DNA of 64,000 nucleotides from Clostridiaceae bacterium (GCA_902362725.1 CABIXM010000019.1:1-64000), one strand, 5' to 3'; shown: positions 1-9,255, counted from the first letter of the stretch. The notes: generated from the sequence alone by a model not told the origin. Program-made: numbers and translations.

Positions 1-164
1 TCCCATTGTGTATTGATCTGGTTGAATCTGGTATGATTGATTTGAAATCCCTGATTTCTCAGAAATTTATGTTGGAGGATGCAGTAGAAGGACTGACACA
101 GTTTGTCCAGAACCCCGCAGAAGCATGTAAGGCTGTGATGGTAACCGATCCGGACCTTTTGTAA
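1..164 (+). CDS. Zinc-dependent alcohol/polyol dehydrogenase, C-terminal end (partial)
   Basis: Only the last 53 codons are in the window; the reading frame starts at base 3 and stops with TAA at 162-164. The tail reads like the end of medium-chain, sorbitol/xylitol-type dehydrogenases: a segment around SGMIDLKSLIS, then an F/M-x-LEDAVEG helix and a final VMVTDP strand. In that family the enzyme oxidises a sugar alcohol to a ketose with NAD. The next genes on the same strand are a LacI regulator and a xylulokinase, so a pentitol or similar polyol route (polyol to ketose to ketose phosphate) is a reasonable inference. The catalytic zinc site and the Rossmann fold lie upstream of the window, so substrate and cofactor cannot be judged. 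Confidence 0.7.
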   Translation, partial: PLCIDLVESGMIDLKSLISQKFMLEDAVEGLTQFVQNPAEACKAVMVTDPDLL

Positions 165-196
165 AGCGTTCGGAGCATGGACATCGTGTAAATATT

Positions 197-240
197 CGAG
201 TCGCCGCGAGTACAAGTAGCGGCTCGTTCATTTTATATTA
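197..240 (+). terminator. Hairpin with T-rich tail between dehydrogenase and LacI gene
   Basis: Bases 197-204 (CGAGTCGC) pair with 219-226 (GCGGCTCG), 8 bp with one G-T wobble, followed by a T-rich stretch to 240. This could end the dehydrogenase transcript or act as a partial terminator before the regulator gene, whose ribosome site starts at 243. Confidence 0.45.
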
Positions 241-257
241 ACAGGAGGATCCATGCC

Positions 258-1250
258 ATGAGTACCACAATCAAAGATGTAGCGCGGGAGGCAGGCGTTT
301 GCATCGCCACGGTTTCCCGTGCTTTTAATGAACCGGATTGCGTTTCGCAAGAGACGCTTAAGAGGGTCCATTCTGCTGCCAAACGGCTGAATTATTTACC
401 CAATGCCCTGGCAAAGGGACTGATCACGCATTCTACCCAAACGATTGGTGTGCTGGTTCCAGATATTGATAATTTGTTTTATCCATGTGTTGTCAAGGGA
501 ATTGATGCTGCATGTTTTAAGAACAATCATTTGAGTATCCTGGCCAATACCTATGACAGTGTTGAAAGGGAACAGTATTATATTCGTTCATTAGGGGAAC
601 AGCGTATAGATGGATATATATTTGTAGGAACTCGCTCTACGGATCTGAAGGACAGTGAGCATATCATTAAACTGGCCAAACACAAGCCGGTTGTAATGGT
701 TTATAGTGACCTTTCGGCCTATGGTGTTTGTTCCATTGTGACAGATGATGTTGCTGTGGTTAGTCGTGTTACAAAATCTCTGTTTGAACAGGGACATCAG
801 CGTGTGGCTTTGTTTTCATCTGATGTGCCGCATATGACCTATCTGGATAAGCAGCATGGGTACGAGCAGGCACTGGAAGAAATAAGACGATCTGATGATG
901 CTGTCATTTACAGGGGTCAGCCGTATATTACGGGCGGATATCAATGTATGGAACGAATGCTTCAGGAATTTTCGCCCGAGACCATGCCTACAGCAGTGAT
1001 GGTCATCAGTGATCAGATGGCACTGGGTGCTTGGCGATGTTGCGAAGACCATGGAATTCGTATTCCAGATGAAATCAAGATTGTTGGATACAGTGGTACA
1101 ACGTTGATGCGTAAACTGCTGCCTTCCCTGCAAACGGTGGATCAAATGCCTGATAAGCTGGGACATCTGGCAGTGAACATGATTATATCCATGAAAAATG
1201 GTGAATATCCGAACATGAAGCAAATAATTTTTGATCCGGTTCTTGGTTAA
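258..1250 (+). CDS. LacI-family transcriptional regulator
   Basis: 330-residue protein with the classic LacI layout. An N-terminal helix-turn-helix lies in residues 3-25 (TIKDVAREAGV, then TVSRAF), with a hinge around residues 45-60 and a type-I periplasmic-binding-like effector domain from about 60 to the end. Length matches the family (about 330-340). The start at 258 is preferred over the ATG at 253 because that one meets a stop after two codons; an AGGAGG sits 8 bases upstream of 258. It lies between a polyol dehydrogenase and a xylulokinase, with 15 bases to the latter, so it probably controls this sugar-alcohol cluster as a repressor released by its substrate or a phosphorylated intermediate. 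The effector is unknown. Confidence 0.9.
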   Translation: MSTTIKDVAREAGVCIATVSRAFNEPDCVSQETLKRVHSAAKRLNYLPNALAKGLITHSTQTIGVLVPDIDNLFYPCVVKGIDAACFKNNHLSILANTYDSVEREQYYIRSLGEQRIDGYIFVGTRSTDLKDSEHIIKLAKHKPVVMVYSDLSAYGVCSIVTDDVAVVSRVTKSLFEQGHQRVALFSSDVPHMTYLDKQHGYEQALEEIRRSDDAVIYRGQPYITGGYQCMERMLQEFSPETMPTAVMVISDQMALGAWRCCEDHGIRIPDEIKIVGYSGTTLMRKLLPSLQTVDQMPDKLGHLAVNMIISMKNGEYPNMKQIIFDPVLG

Positions 1251-1265
1251 AAAGGATGGAAAAAT

Positions 1266-2756
1266 ATGAATCAATATATTCTTGCCCATGATCTGGGCAC
1301 GTCCGGTGACAAAGCAACTTTATTTACTATTGAGGGGAACTTGGAAAAAAGTGTGATTGCCAGCTATCCGACCCGGTATCAGGCTGAAAATCACGTAGAA
1401 CAGGAACCGGAGGATTGGTACAAAGCAGTTTGCCATTCTACACGGGAGCTTTTGGATGGCATTGATCCAGGGGCAGTGGTCGGTGTCAGCTTCAGCGGGC
1501 ATATGATGGGAGCTGTCCTTTTGGGAGAGGATGGGCAGGTTCTGCGCCCGGCATTGATTTGAGCGGATCAGCGTGCTGTGGAGCAGCGGGATGCGATTTC
1601 TGCACAGATTGGCGACGAAGAATTTTACCGGATTACCGGAACGAGGAATAATCCGACGACAGGTCTTGCCAAGCTGCTCTGGGTTTGCGAAAATGAGCAT
1701 TTACGGCCGGCAAAATTAATAAACTGCAAGGATTATATTGCATATCGGCTTACTGGAGAGATTGGTACGGATTATTCAGACGCTTCAGGTACAGGAGCTT
1801 TTGATCTGAATCAATTTGACTGGTCGGATGAAATCCTCGAAACAATGGGAATTTCCAGGGACGTTATGCCGGAACTTCAGGCTTCCGTAGATTTAGTTGG
1901 CACTGTTACAGCTGAAGCAGCCAGAGCTAGCGGTCTGTTGGCTGGAACCCCGGTATTTCGCGGCTGTGGTGACGGTACAGCAGCCACAGTAGGTGCCGGT
2001 GTAACACGTAAGGGAGAATGCTATTGCTGCCTGGGTTCGTCTGCCTGGGTTGCTTGTGCAGATGATGCTCCCTTATTGGACAAAGAAATGCGTACATTTA
2101 ACCTGGCTGGTATTCAAAAAGGCAGTGTTTTCCCAATTGGAACCATGCAGGCAGCTGGGGTTTCCTATAACTGGATGAGGGATGAACTTTGCCAGCGGGA
2201 ACAGTTGGAGGCCGAACGAGATGGAAAAAATATCTATGATTGTATTAATAGCCAGATTGCCCAGGTTCCGTTTGGAGCAAATGGTGTGATTTATCTTCCT
2301 TATCTTTTAGGCGAGCGGAGTCCATGGTGGGATGATCGTGCAAAGGGAGCATTCTTAGGTCTTCGGAAATCAACAACACATGCAGATATGCTGCGTGCGG
2401 TTATGGAAGGCATCAGTTATAATTTGGCACTGAATCTTGATGTTTTACGCCAACGGCATCAGTTTCGTGAGATTCGTGTCATGGGTGGTTGTGCTAAAGA
2501 GATTGTTTGGAGACAGATTTTGGCAGATATGTTTGGACTTCCGGTTCAGAAGCTTAATCATTTGGATGAAGCATGCTCCATGGGAGCGGCTGTTGTTGCA
2601 GGCATTGGTGTCGGCATATTTGCAGACAGTGGTGCAGTTGCAAAATTTGTTCAGACCGACGGCGTTTCTGTACCACAGCCAGATGCATCAGAATTTTATA
2701 AAAACCAAATTGGGTCCTTTGCTGAAAGTTACCGTCGTTTACAGGGCTTATTTTGA
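1266..2756 (+). pseudogene. xylB: Xylulokinase (FGGY family) interrupted by an in-frame TGA
   Basis: FGGY-family carbohydrate kinase of 496 codons, homologous over its whole length to xylulokinase: N-terminal HDLGTSGDK phosphate-binding motif, SGHMMGAVLL, then ADQR, and C-terminal MGGCAKEIVWRQI and DEACSMGAA motifs. A single TGA at 1560-1562 splits it into 98 and about 397 codons in the same frame. The stop replaces the tryptophan of the conserved (I/L)-I-W-A-D-Q-R motif, so one TGG to TGA change explains it. An internal start near 1578 would lack the phosphate-binding half and should not be active. Xylulokinase phosphorylates D-xylulose for the pentose phosphate pathway. The rest of the gene is undamaged, so the mutation is recent, a sequencing error, or read through. 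Confidence 0.85.
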
Positions 2757-2854
2757 GCAAATGATACTCCATTGGACTGAGAAGCAGGAGGAGACAACGG
2801 AGTAGATGATGGTGAAAAGATAATCGCTAAGTGTCCTGAGTAGCAAGCGCAAGC

Positions 2855-2909
2855 ATATCGAGTGTTCTGAACCAACTTAAGAGTTGGATTAGAACACTCG
2901 ATATTTTTT
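2855..2909 (+). terminator. Strong intrinsic terminator after xylB
   Basis: A perfect 14-bp stem pairs 2855-2868 with 2891-2904. Its interior also folds (CCAACTT / AGTTGG), and a run of T residues follows to 2909. It ends the LacI-xylB transcription unit. The 98 bases between xylB and this hairpin hold no recognisable gene. Confidence 0.85.
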
Positions 2910-2910
2910 A

Positions 2911-3038
2911 CTCTATAGGAAATACCGTGTTACATTAAAGTGCGAAAGTCATAATTTCTATAGAGCAAAAAGTCCCTCCGGGGGATCGCACTGCGGCGGA
3001 ATGGAATCATGTCGCTTATGCGACCCGCCGCAGGCGGA
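2911..3038 (+). repeat. Structured interspersed repeat, family R copy 1
   Basis: This 128-base segment is about 90% identical to 18457-18583. It starts with CTCTATAGG, which pairs with CCTATAGAG after about 30 bases (hairpin I), then a CCCTCCGGGGG mini-hairpin, then a GATCGCAC linker. An outer stem TGCGGCGG / CCGCCGCA follows, enclosing an asymmetric bulge AATGGAATCAT and an inner hairpin GTCGC-TTAT-GCGAC. It lies between the convergent genes xylB and ktrA, directly after a terminator. Function unknown; it could be a structured RNA, a REP-like element or a transcription boundary. Confidence 0.8.
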
Positions 3039-3066
3039 TGCTTAAGGATCTGTCTGGGACTGGAGC

Positions 3067-3741
3067 TTAAGAGAAGGCCCGCTCAAATTTGCGGATGTTC
3101 TGGAGCTTTCCGATGACCACGATGATATCCTCCTTCAGGAACTCGTAGTCCGGGGCAAACTCGATGATGGTATCCTGCTGATGCTCGATGGCGATGATAT
3201 TCAGACTATATTTTTTACGGATATTGATTTCCCGGATGGTTTTGCCCACAAGGGAGTCGCTGACCGGAACCTGTTGGATCTCGATGTCGTTGTCCAGGAA
3301 GATGAAGTCCAGAAAGTTGCCGGAGATGAGGCGCTTGCCCAGGCGGGTGGCCATGTCGCGTTCCGGATAGACCACTTCGGCGCCGATTTTCTCCAGGACG
3401 GCGCCCTGGTCCTGGCTGGTGGCTTTGGAGATGACGCGGGGGACACCGAGGGAGACCACGTTCAGGGTGGTCAGGATGCTGGTGTCGATTTTACTGCCGA
3501 TGCAGACCACGACAGTATCGCAGTTCTGGATGCCGACCTCGGAGAGGGCCTCTTTGGAGAGGTTGTCGCATACAAAGGCGTATTCGGTGTACTGCCGCAT
3601 GGCCTTGACCTTTTCTTCATTCTGATCGACGACGATGACTTCCTTTCCGGCTTCCGCCAGGGTGATGGCCAGTGCGGTGCCGAAGCGGCCCAGGCCGATG
3701 ATTCCGAAGATGGAGCTGTCTTTTTTCTTTTTCATATTCAT
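3067..3741 (-). CDS. ktrA: Ktr/Trk potassium uptake regulatory subunit
   Basis: 224 residues with an N-terminal RCK_N Rossmann domain (GLGRFGTALA near residue 16, acidic VVDQNEEKV at the end of strand 2) and a C-terminal RCK_C domain (from about 140, with VGKTIREINIR). These cytoplasmic rings bind ATP/ADP or NAD and gate the membrane partner. An AGGGAG sits 8 bases upstream of the ATG at 3741; a second ATG two codons in is possible. It lies 125 bases downstream of ktrB on the same strand, so the two are probably one ktrB-ktrA unit. Length is normal for KtrA (about 220). Confidence 0.92.
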   Translation of the reverse strand: MNMKKKKDSSIFGIIGLGRFGTALAITLAEAGKEVIVVDQNEEKVKAMRQYTEYAFVCDNLSKEALSEVGIQNCDTVVVCIGSKIDTSILTTLNVVSLGVPRVISKATSQDQGAVLEKIGAEVVYPERDMATRLGKRLISGNFLDFIFLDNDIEIQQVPVSDSLVGKTIREINIRKKYSLNIIAIEHQQDTIIEFAPDYEFLKEDIIVVIGKLQNIRKFERAFS

Positions 3742-3866
3742 GATAATGATCTCCCTTTATATAAGTAAGGTTATTTTTAAAAGTTTTGTAAGTATTTCAT
3801 AGCTGATTCCTTATGGTGCAAATTACCTGGGTTTTACAGAATCGTGATCGTGTAGAACCTGTTATG

Positions 3867-5171
3867 TCAACCAATGGTAATGGATTCCTCCGTGTACCGG
3901 ACGTTCTGCTCCGGCCGTTCAATCCACATGGTGATAATCGTAAATGCGCCCAGTCTTCCGATAAACATCAGGAAAATCAGGATCAGCTTACTGGCTGCAT
4001 GCAGATCGGCCGTGATTCCCGTGGACAGTCCGACGGTGCCGAAGGCGGAGACAACCTCAAAAAGCAGCTGTCTCATTTCAAAGGAAGGTTCCAGGAGACA
4101 GAGCAGAAAGGTTCCGATGAGAACGGCACAGAGGGACAGCTGGGTAATCAGAAAGGCCCGGGAGGTATTCTCTGGTGAAATGCTCCGGTGAAAGGCTCCC
4201 ATGTGCCGTTTGTTCAGGGCGCTCCGCATGGTCTGCATCAGAATAAAGAAGGTGCTGGTCTTGATACCGCCTCCGGTGGAACCGGGGGACGCGCCGATAA
4301 ACATCAGCAGAATCATCACAAAGAGTCCCGCGTTGGAAAAATCATTTAAAGGGTAGGTGGCAAAGCCGGCAGTCCGGGCGGTGACGCTATTGAAAAACGC
4401 GCCAATCCAGGGCATATGCTCCGTAAAACGAAAGACCAGGGTGCCGGCAGTCAGAAGCGTCAGTGTGGTGCTTATAACCACCTTAGAGTGGAGGGTCAGC
4501 TTCCGGAAGGAACGGTTTTTCAGGACGTCCAGAATCACCAGGAAGCCCAGGCCGCCGAAGATAATCAGGCCGCCGGTAACCAGGTTCAGCAGGATGTCGT
4601 TCTGATAAGGAATGAGGCTCTGGCCACCGCCTAAAATGTCGAAGCCGGCATTATTAAAGGAAGAAACGGAATGAAAGATACTGATTCCGAGCGCCTTCAG
4701 GGGCGGATAGTCCCGGACAAAGACCGGAAAGCTCAGGAGCGCGCCTACTGTTTCGAAAATTAAGGTGGTAAGCAAGATAGCCTTTAACAGTCGGACGATG
4801 CCCCTGAAGTTGTCCACATTGAGGGCTTCCTTCAAAAGAAGCCGGCTCTTAAAGCCTACCCGCCGTTTGGTAGCCAGCATAAGGCCTGCGCCCATGGAGG
4901 TGAAGCCCAGACCGCCGGTCTGGATAAGCAGCGCCAGAATCACCCGGCCGAAGACCGTATAGGTGTCTCCGGGGTCTACGGTCACCAGGCCTGTGACACA
5001 GGTGGCGCTGGTGGCGGTAAAAAGCGCGTCCAGAAAGCTGGTATGGACGCCGGGGCGTAAGGATACCGGCAGCATGAGAAAACAGGCTCCGGTCAGGATA
5101 ATCAGGAAAAAGCCCGCGACAATCAGTCTTGCGGGCGGCTGGTTTTTAATAAAGCGTAAAATATGTTTCAT
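3867..5171 (-). CDS. ktrB: Ktr/Trk potassium transporter, membrane subunit
   Basis: 434-residue polytopic membrane protein of the SKT (TrkH/KtrB) superfamily. All four pore-loop repeats are visible, each with the selectivity-filter glycine: TSATCVTGL near residue 58, SSFNNAGF near 170, TARTAGF near 265 and FGTVGLS near 375. The short length, without the extra N-terminal helices of TrkH, points to the Na-dependent KtrB type. It imports K for osmotic and pH homeostasis with the KtrA protein encoded just downstream. Its 5' region is AT-rich; no confident promoter was picked on this strand. Confidence in the transporter family is very high; cation coupling is inferred. Confidence 0.93.
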   Translation of the reverse strand: MKHILRFIKNQPPARLIVAGFFLIILTGACFLMLPVSLRPGVHTSFLDALFTATSATCVTGLVTVDPGDTYTVFGRVILALLIQTGGLGFTSMGAGLMLATKRRVGFKSRLLLKEALNVDNFRGIVRLLKAILLTTLIFETVGALLSFPVFVRDYPPLKALGISIFHSVSSFNNAGFDILGGGQSLIPYQNDILLNLVTGGLIIFGGLGFLVILDVLKNRSFRKLTLHSKVVISTTLTLLTAGTLVFRFTEHMPWIGAFFNSVTARTAGFATYPLNDFSNAGLFVMILLMFIGASPGSTGGGIKTSTFFILMQTMRSALNKRHMGAFHRSISPENTSRAFLITQLSLCAVLIGTFLLCLLEPSFEMRQLLFEVVSAFGTVGLSTGITADLHAASKLILIFLMFIGRLGAFTIITMWIERPEQNVRYTEESITIG

Positions 5172-5295
5172 AGGATCTCCCTTGTTTTTTTAACGACATG
5201 CCTCTATTATACGAGGAAAAGGTGGAAGGAACAAGAGATTCGGGAAAATTTAAGAAAAAATCAAACTCTATTTTCAACGCCAACGGTCAACAGAG

Positions 5296-5323
5296 TTGAC
5301 ATACTAACGTAGTAACGTATAAA
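5296..5323 (+). promoter_or_regulatory. Promoter of the MBL hydrolase/glyoxalase pair with a palindrome in the spacer
   Basis: TTGACA at 5296-5301, 16-bp spacer and TATAAA at 5318-5323. The spacer carries TACTA-ACG-TAGTA, a 5-bp inverted repeat lying exactly between the -35 and -10 boxes, a typical place for a repressor site. Confidence 0.6.
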
Positions 5324-5376
5324 ATAAGGTTGTAAAATTTTATAGAAACGATCCATTATAAAATGCAGGTGATATC

Positions 5377-6063
5377 ATGAAAATAACCTATATCAACCAC
5401 AGTGGCTTTTTGGTTGAATCCGGCGACTGTTACTATATTTTCGACTATTACAGGGGTGAATTGCCCTCTCTCGACAGAAAAAAAGAGGTGATTGTCTTTT
5501 GCAGTCACTTCCATGAGGATCATTTTAATCCCAAAATCTTCGAAATGCTTGACCATATGGGGATGATGTATCAGGCAATTTTGGCGAAAGATATACGCAA
5601 CAGGAACCACCTGTCGAATATAAAAATTACATACGCCTATCACGATCAAACCTATGAACTGGACCATGGTACCCGGGTCGATACGTTACTTTCTAACGAT
5701 AGCGGCGTCGCATTTATCGTTCAAACGAAAGAGGGCACGATTTACCATGCCGGCGACTTAAACGACTGGTATTGGGAAGGAGAGCCGGAAGCGGATAACC
5801 GGCGGCTCACTTCGGCGTATCGTGCGGAAATCCGGAAAATTAAGGGCCTGCACTTTGACGCTGCATTCGTTCCCCTTGATCCGAGGCAGGAAGCCCACTA
5901 TGCCGATGGAATTCTGTATTTTCTGGAAAATGTAGATTGCAATGCTGTTTTTCCCATGCATTATTGGGAGGACGCCAGCGTAATAAAGCGGTTTATCACG
6001 GAATATCCGCAATACAAATCACGTATAAAAAACACAGAATGCGCAAAAGGAGAAGTGCTATGA
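5377..6063 (+). CDS. Metallo-beta-lactamase-fold hydrolase (UlaG-like)
   Basis: 228 residues. The HFHEDHF segment near residue 48 is the zinc-binding HxHxDH motif, YHAGDLNDW near 123 supplies the bridging Asp, and PMHYWED near 194 the last His. The compact form starting MKITYINHSGF resembles UlaG-like metal-dependent hydrolases, often annotated only by fold. The substrate cannot be told from sequence. The stop overlaps the start of the following glyoxalase-family gene by 4 bases (ATGA), so the two are translationally coupled and probably act in one process, perhaps detoxification of a small metabolite. No signal peptide: cytoplasmic. Confidence 0.8.
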   Translation: MKITYINHSGFLVESGDCYYIFDYYRGELPSLDRKKEVIVFCSHFHEDHFNPKIFEMLDHMGMMYQAILAKDIRNRNHLSNIKITYAYHDQTYELDHGTRVDTLLSNDSGVAFIVQTKEGTIYHAGDLNDWYWEGEPEADNRRLTSAYRAEIRKIKGLHFDAAFVPLDPRQEAHYADGILYFLENVDCNAVFPMHYWEDASVIKRFITEYPQYKSRIKNTECAKGEVL

Positions 6064-6416
6064 AATTTAAGATGATTCATGAAAACTATAATGTATCCGA
6101 TCTGGACCGTTCTATAAAATTCTACAACGAAGCTCTCGATCTGCACGAAGTGAGACGAAAGACAGCCAATGATTTTATCATTGTATATCTGAGTAATGAG
6201 GTAAGTGATTTTGAGCTGGAGCTTACCTGGCTGAAAGAGCATCCGCAGCCCTATAATCTGGGCGAATGTGAATTTCACCTGGCATTCCGGGCGGACGATT
6301 ATGAAGCGGCGCATAAAAAGCACAAAGAGATGGGCTGCATTTGCTTTGAAAATGAAGAAATGGGGATCTATTTTATCGAAGATCCGGATGGCTACTGGCT
6401 TGAAATTTTGCCGTAA
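6060..6416 (+). CDS. Glyoxalase/lactoylglutathione-lyase family protein (VOC fold)
   Basis: 118 residues. The start ATG at 6060 is chosen because it overlaps the upstream stop (ATGA) and has AAAGGAG 8 bases before it; an open frame extends further upstream but without a ribosome site. The VOC-fold pattern is clear: HENYNVSDLDRSIKFY at the N terminus, FELELTW in the middle, EFHLAF at the start of the second half and DPDGYWLEIL at the end, providing the usual two His and two Glu metal ligands. Glyoxalase I isomerises the methylglyoxal hemithioacetal. Glutathione is scarce in Clostridia, so the true thiol or substrate may differ. Confidence 0.85.
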   Translation: MKFKMIHENYNVSDLDRSIKFYNEALDLHEVRRKTANDFIIVYLSNEVSDFELELTWLKEHPQPYNLGECEFHLAFRADDYEAAHKKHKEMGCICFENEEMGIYFIEDPDGYWLEILP

Positions 6417-6463
6417 AGCTGTCTGTTATGAAAACGCTGCAATTTTTTTGGAGGAAATGGCAC

Positions 6464-6492
6464 TTGCACCGCCTACAAAACCATGTTATGAT
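6464..6492 (+). promoter_or_regulatory. galE promoter
   Basis: TTGCAC (6464-6469), 17-bp spacer, TATGAT (6487-6492). It stands 68 bases before the galE start, which has a good AGGAGG site. Confidence 0.65.
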
Positions 6493-6559
6493 TTAGCAGT
6501 GAATAGTAGTGAAACAAATGTTAGCAAAGGCTAACCTTTGAAAACAGGAGGACAGTCAA

Positions 6560-7579
6560 ATGTCAATTTTGGTAACAGGCGGTGCGGGCTTTATCGGAAG
6601 CCACACCTGTGTAGAGTTATTGAATGCGGGCTATGAGGTAGTAGTTGTAGATAATCTGTATAATGCAAGTGAAAAAGCGCTGGAGCGCGTGGAGCAGATT
6701 ACAGGAAAGAAGGTTACGTTCTATGAGGCGGATATTCTGGATCGTGACGCCCTGAACGCCATCTTTGATAAGGAGCAGATTGAATCCGTTATTCATTTTG
6801 CAGGCTACAAGGCCGTGGGTGAGTCGGTACGCAAGCCCATCGAGTATTACTATAATAATATTACCGGAACTCTGATTCTCTGTGACGTGATGAGAAAGCA
6901 CAACGTAAAGAACATTGTGTTCAGTTCCTCTGCTACCGTATACGGTGATCCGGCATTTATCCCGATTACCGAGGAATGCCCCAAGGGTAAGATTACCAAC
7001 CCCTATGGACAGACCAAGGGCATGCTGGAGCAGGTGCTGACTGATATCTTTGTATCCGATCCGGAGTGGAGAGTGGTACTGCTTCGTTACTTCAATCCCA
7101 TCGGCGCCCACAAGAGCGGCCTCATCGGCGAGGATCCGAAGGGCATTCCGAACAACCTGGTTCCCTATGTGGCGCAGGTAGCCATCGGCAAGCTGAAATG
7201 CCTGGGCGTCTTCGGAAATGACTATGATACCCACGACGGAACCGGCGTGCGTGATTACATTCACGTGGTAGATCTGGCAAAGGGACATGTGGCAGCGATT
7301 CAAAAGGTAGAGAAGACCGAGCCCGGCGTACTGATTTACAATCTGGGTACCGGAAAGGGCTACAGCGTTCTGGATGTGGTCCATGCCTTTGAGAAGGCCT
7401 GCGGCAAGGAGATTCCCTATGAGATCAAGCCGCGCCGTGCAGGCGATATTGCCACCTGTTATGCAGATCCCACCAAGGCAAAGAAGGAGCTGGGCTGGGT
7501 AGCAGAGTATGGCATTGAAGAAATGTGTGAGGATTCCTGGAGATGGCAGACCATGAACCCGAACGGTTATGCAGACTAA
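6560..7579 (+). CDS. galE: UDP-glucose 4-epimerase
   Basis: 339-residue extended short-chain dehydrogenase. N-terminal [11 protein letters not shown] binds NAD (residues 6-16), VVVDNLYNA closes the Rossmann strand, SSSATVYG supplies the catalytic Ser, and NPYGQTK carries the YxxxK catalytic pair near residue 149. The C-terminal [12 protein letters not shown] motif contacts the UDP-sugar. Length equals the family norm (about 338). It interconverts UDP-glucose and UDP-galactose in the cytoplasm for the Leloir pathway and for supplying envelope-sugar precursors. It stands alone, with its own promoter and terminator, so it is probably constitutive. Function is certain at family level. Confidence 0.96.
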   Translation: MSILVTGGAGFIGSHTCVELLNAGYEVVVVDNLYNASEKALERVEQITGKKVTFYEADILDRDALNAIFDKEQIESVIHFAGYKAVGESVRKPIEYYYNNITGTLILCDVMRKHNVKNIVFSSSATVYGDPAFIPITEECPKGKITNPYGQTKGMLEQVLTDIFVSDPEWRVVLLRYFNPIGAHKSGLIGEDPKGIPNNLVPYVAQVAIGKLKCLGVFGNDYDTHDGTGVRDYIHVVDLAKGHVAAIQKVEKTEPGVLIYNLGTGKGYSVLDVVHAFEKACGKEIPYEIKPRRAGDIATCYADPTKAKKELGWVAEYGIEEMCEDSWRWQTMNPNGYAD

Positions 7580-7607
7580 GATAAGAGTTGGAATATAGAA
7601 CTGCTTC

Positions 7608-7645
7608 GGGATACTGCTGCTGAATAGCGGCAGTATCCCCTTTTT
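7608..7645 (+). terminator. galE intrinsic terminator
   Basis: A 14-bp stem (7608-7621 with 7626-7639, one G-T pair) with a 4-base loop, followed by TTTTT. Confidence 0.9.
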
Positions 7646-7650
7646 GTGGA

Positions 7651-7684
7651 ATAGAAACTATTTTTATATAGAAACTATTTTTAT
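7651..7684 (+). repeat. Perfect 17-bp tandem duplication
   Basis: ATAGAAACTATTTTTAT occurs twice back to back (7651-7667 and 7668-7684), between the galE terminator and the DUF1846 gene. It may be a slippage product; it could also duplicate upstream promoter sequence. Confidence 0.85.
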
Positions 7685-7717
7685 ATCGTATGAAAAATTA
7701 ATTACAGGGGAGAAAAC

Positions 7718-9172
7718 ATGAGAAAAGGATTTGACAATGAAAAATATCTGGCTATGCAGTCGGAGCATATCCGGGAGCGCATCGCCCAGTTTGACAATAA
7801 GCTGTATCTGGAATTCGGCGGAAAGCTCTACGACGATTATCACGCGTCCCGCGTTCTGCCGGGCTTTGAGCCGGACAGCAAGCTGCGGATGCTGATGCAG
7901 CTGGCCGATCAGGTAGAGATCGTCATCGTAATCAGCGCGGAGGATATCGAAAAGAATAAGGTGCGCGGCGATCTGGGAATCACCTACGATTCCGATTTGC
8001 TCCGCCTGAAGGCTATCTTCGAGTCCAAGAACCTCTATGTGGGCAGCGTCTGCATTACCCATTTCGCAGGCCAGTACAGCGCGCAGATGTTCCAGAGCCG
8101 TCTGGAGAAAATGGGCGTAAAGGTATACCGCCATTACCTGATTCCGGGATACCCGAATAATATTCCCTTTATCGTAAGTGACGAGGGCTACGGCCACAAC
8201 GAATACATCGAGACTACCAAGCCGCTGGTGGTTGTCACTGCGCCGGGACCGGGAAGCGGAAAGATGGCTACCTGTCTGTCCCAGCTCTATCATGAGCATA
8301 AGCGCGGCGTCCGTGCGGGTTATGCCAAGTATGAGACCTTCCCCATCTGGAATCTGCCCCTCGGCCATCCGGTAAATCTGGCTTACGAGGCGGCTACCGC
8401 GGATCTGAACGACGTCAATATGATTGACCCCTATCATCTGGAGGCGTATGGAAAAACTACGGTAAATTATAACCGGGACGTGGAGATCTTCCCGGTGCTG
8501 CGCGCCATGTTTATGGAGATTTACGGGGAATGCCCCTACAAGTCCCCCACAGATATGGGCGTCAATATGGCCGGCAACTGTATCATAGACGACGAGGCCT
8601 GCCGGGAGGCATCCGGACAGGAGATTATCCGCCGCTACTATCAGACGCTGGTCAATATCGCCCGGGGCAAATCCAAAGAGGAAGAGGCTTACAAAATCGA
8701 GCTGCTGATGAATAATGCGGGCGTATGCACGAAGGATCGTAAAGTAGTACCGGCAGCCCTGGCCCGCGCCGAGGAAACCGGACACACAGCCGCAGCCATC
8801 GAGCTGCCGGACGGCACCCTGCTTACAGGCAAGACCAGCGATCTGATGGGAGCCTGCTCCGCCCTGCTTATTAAGGCGTTGAAGCATCTGGCAGGCATTG
8901 ACGAGGAGGTACTTCTGATTACTCCCAATGTCATTAAGCCGATCCAGAAGCTGAAGGTAGAGTATCTGGGCAGCCGCAATCCGCGTCTTCACATGGAAGA
9001 GGTTCTGATTGCCCTGTCCTCCAGCACAGAGAGCAACCCGCTGGCAGATCTGGCTCTCCGCCAGCTTCCGAATCTCCGGGGCAGCCAGGTGCATACCTCC
9101 CGGATGCTGAACGCGGCAGATGAAAAGACTTTCCAGAAACTGGGAATCATGCTGACCTCTGAGGCGAAATAG
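7718..9172 (+). CDS. DUF1846 (UPF0371) family protein
   Basis: 484 residues, full length for the UPF0371/DUF1846 family, widespread in Firmicutes and without an assigned reaction as far as I know. Visible features: RKGFDNEKYLAMQSEHIRER at the start, typical of the family; an APGPGSGKMATCLSQL segment near residue 172 that resembles a P-loop; and a C-terminal region rich in conserved basic and acidic residues (RNPRLHMEEVLIALS). No signal peptide or membrane segment, so it is cytoplasmic. It is a single-gene unit between two terminators; a GGGGAG lies just before the ATG. Recognition of the family is confident; the function is unknown. Confidence 0.85.
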   Translation: MRKGFDNEKYLAMQSEHIRERIAQFDNKLYLEFGGKLYDDYHASRVLPGFEPDSKLRMLMQLADQVEIVIVISAEDIEKNKVRGDLGITYDSDLLRLKAIFESKNLYVGSVCITHFAGQYSAQMFQSRLEKMGVKVYRHYLIPGYPNNIPFIVSDEGYGHNEYIETTKPLVVVTAPGPGSGKMATCLSQLYHEHKRGVRAGYAKYETFPIWNLPLGHPVNLAYEAATADLNDVNMIDPYHLEAYGKTTVNYNRDVEIFPVLRAMFMEIYGECPYKSPTDMGVNMAGNCIIDDEACREASGQEIIRRYYQTLVNIARGKSKEEEAYKIELLMNNAGVCTKDRKVVPAALARAEETGHTAAAIELPDGTLLTGKTSDLMGACSALLIKALKHLAGIDEEVLLITPNVIKPIQKLKVEYLGSRNPRLHMEEVLIALSSSTESNPLADLALRQLPNLRGSQVHTSRMLNAADEKTFQKLGIMLTSEAK

Positions 9173-9192
9173 ATACAGAGAATGGGATTAGT

Positions 9193-9255
9193 GCCCGGAA
9201 CTGACGCACTTCTGCAGGAATAACAGGAGTGTGTCGGTTCCGGGCCTTGTTTTAT
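9193..9255 (+). terminator. Terminator after the DUF1846 gene
   Basis: An 18-bp stem (9193-9210 with 9228-9245, two G-T wobbles) is followed by a T-rich tail. Confidence 0.85.

Noticed and set aside
1560..1562. Selenocysteine insertion at the xylB TGA
   Set aside because: The family has tryptophan, not cysteine, at this place, and there is no obvious bacterial SECIS-type hairpin right after the TGA; a nonsense change is simpler.
2437..2805. Open frame overlapping the 3' half of xylB
   Set aside because: It is another frame of a strongly conserved kinase region, with no ribosome site and no family resemblance.
7664..9094. Long open frame antisense to the DUF1846 gene
   Set aside because: A shadow of a codon-biased gene; no ribosome site and no recognisable domain.
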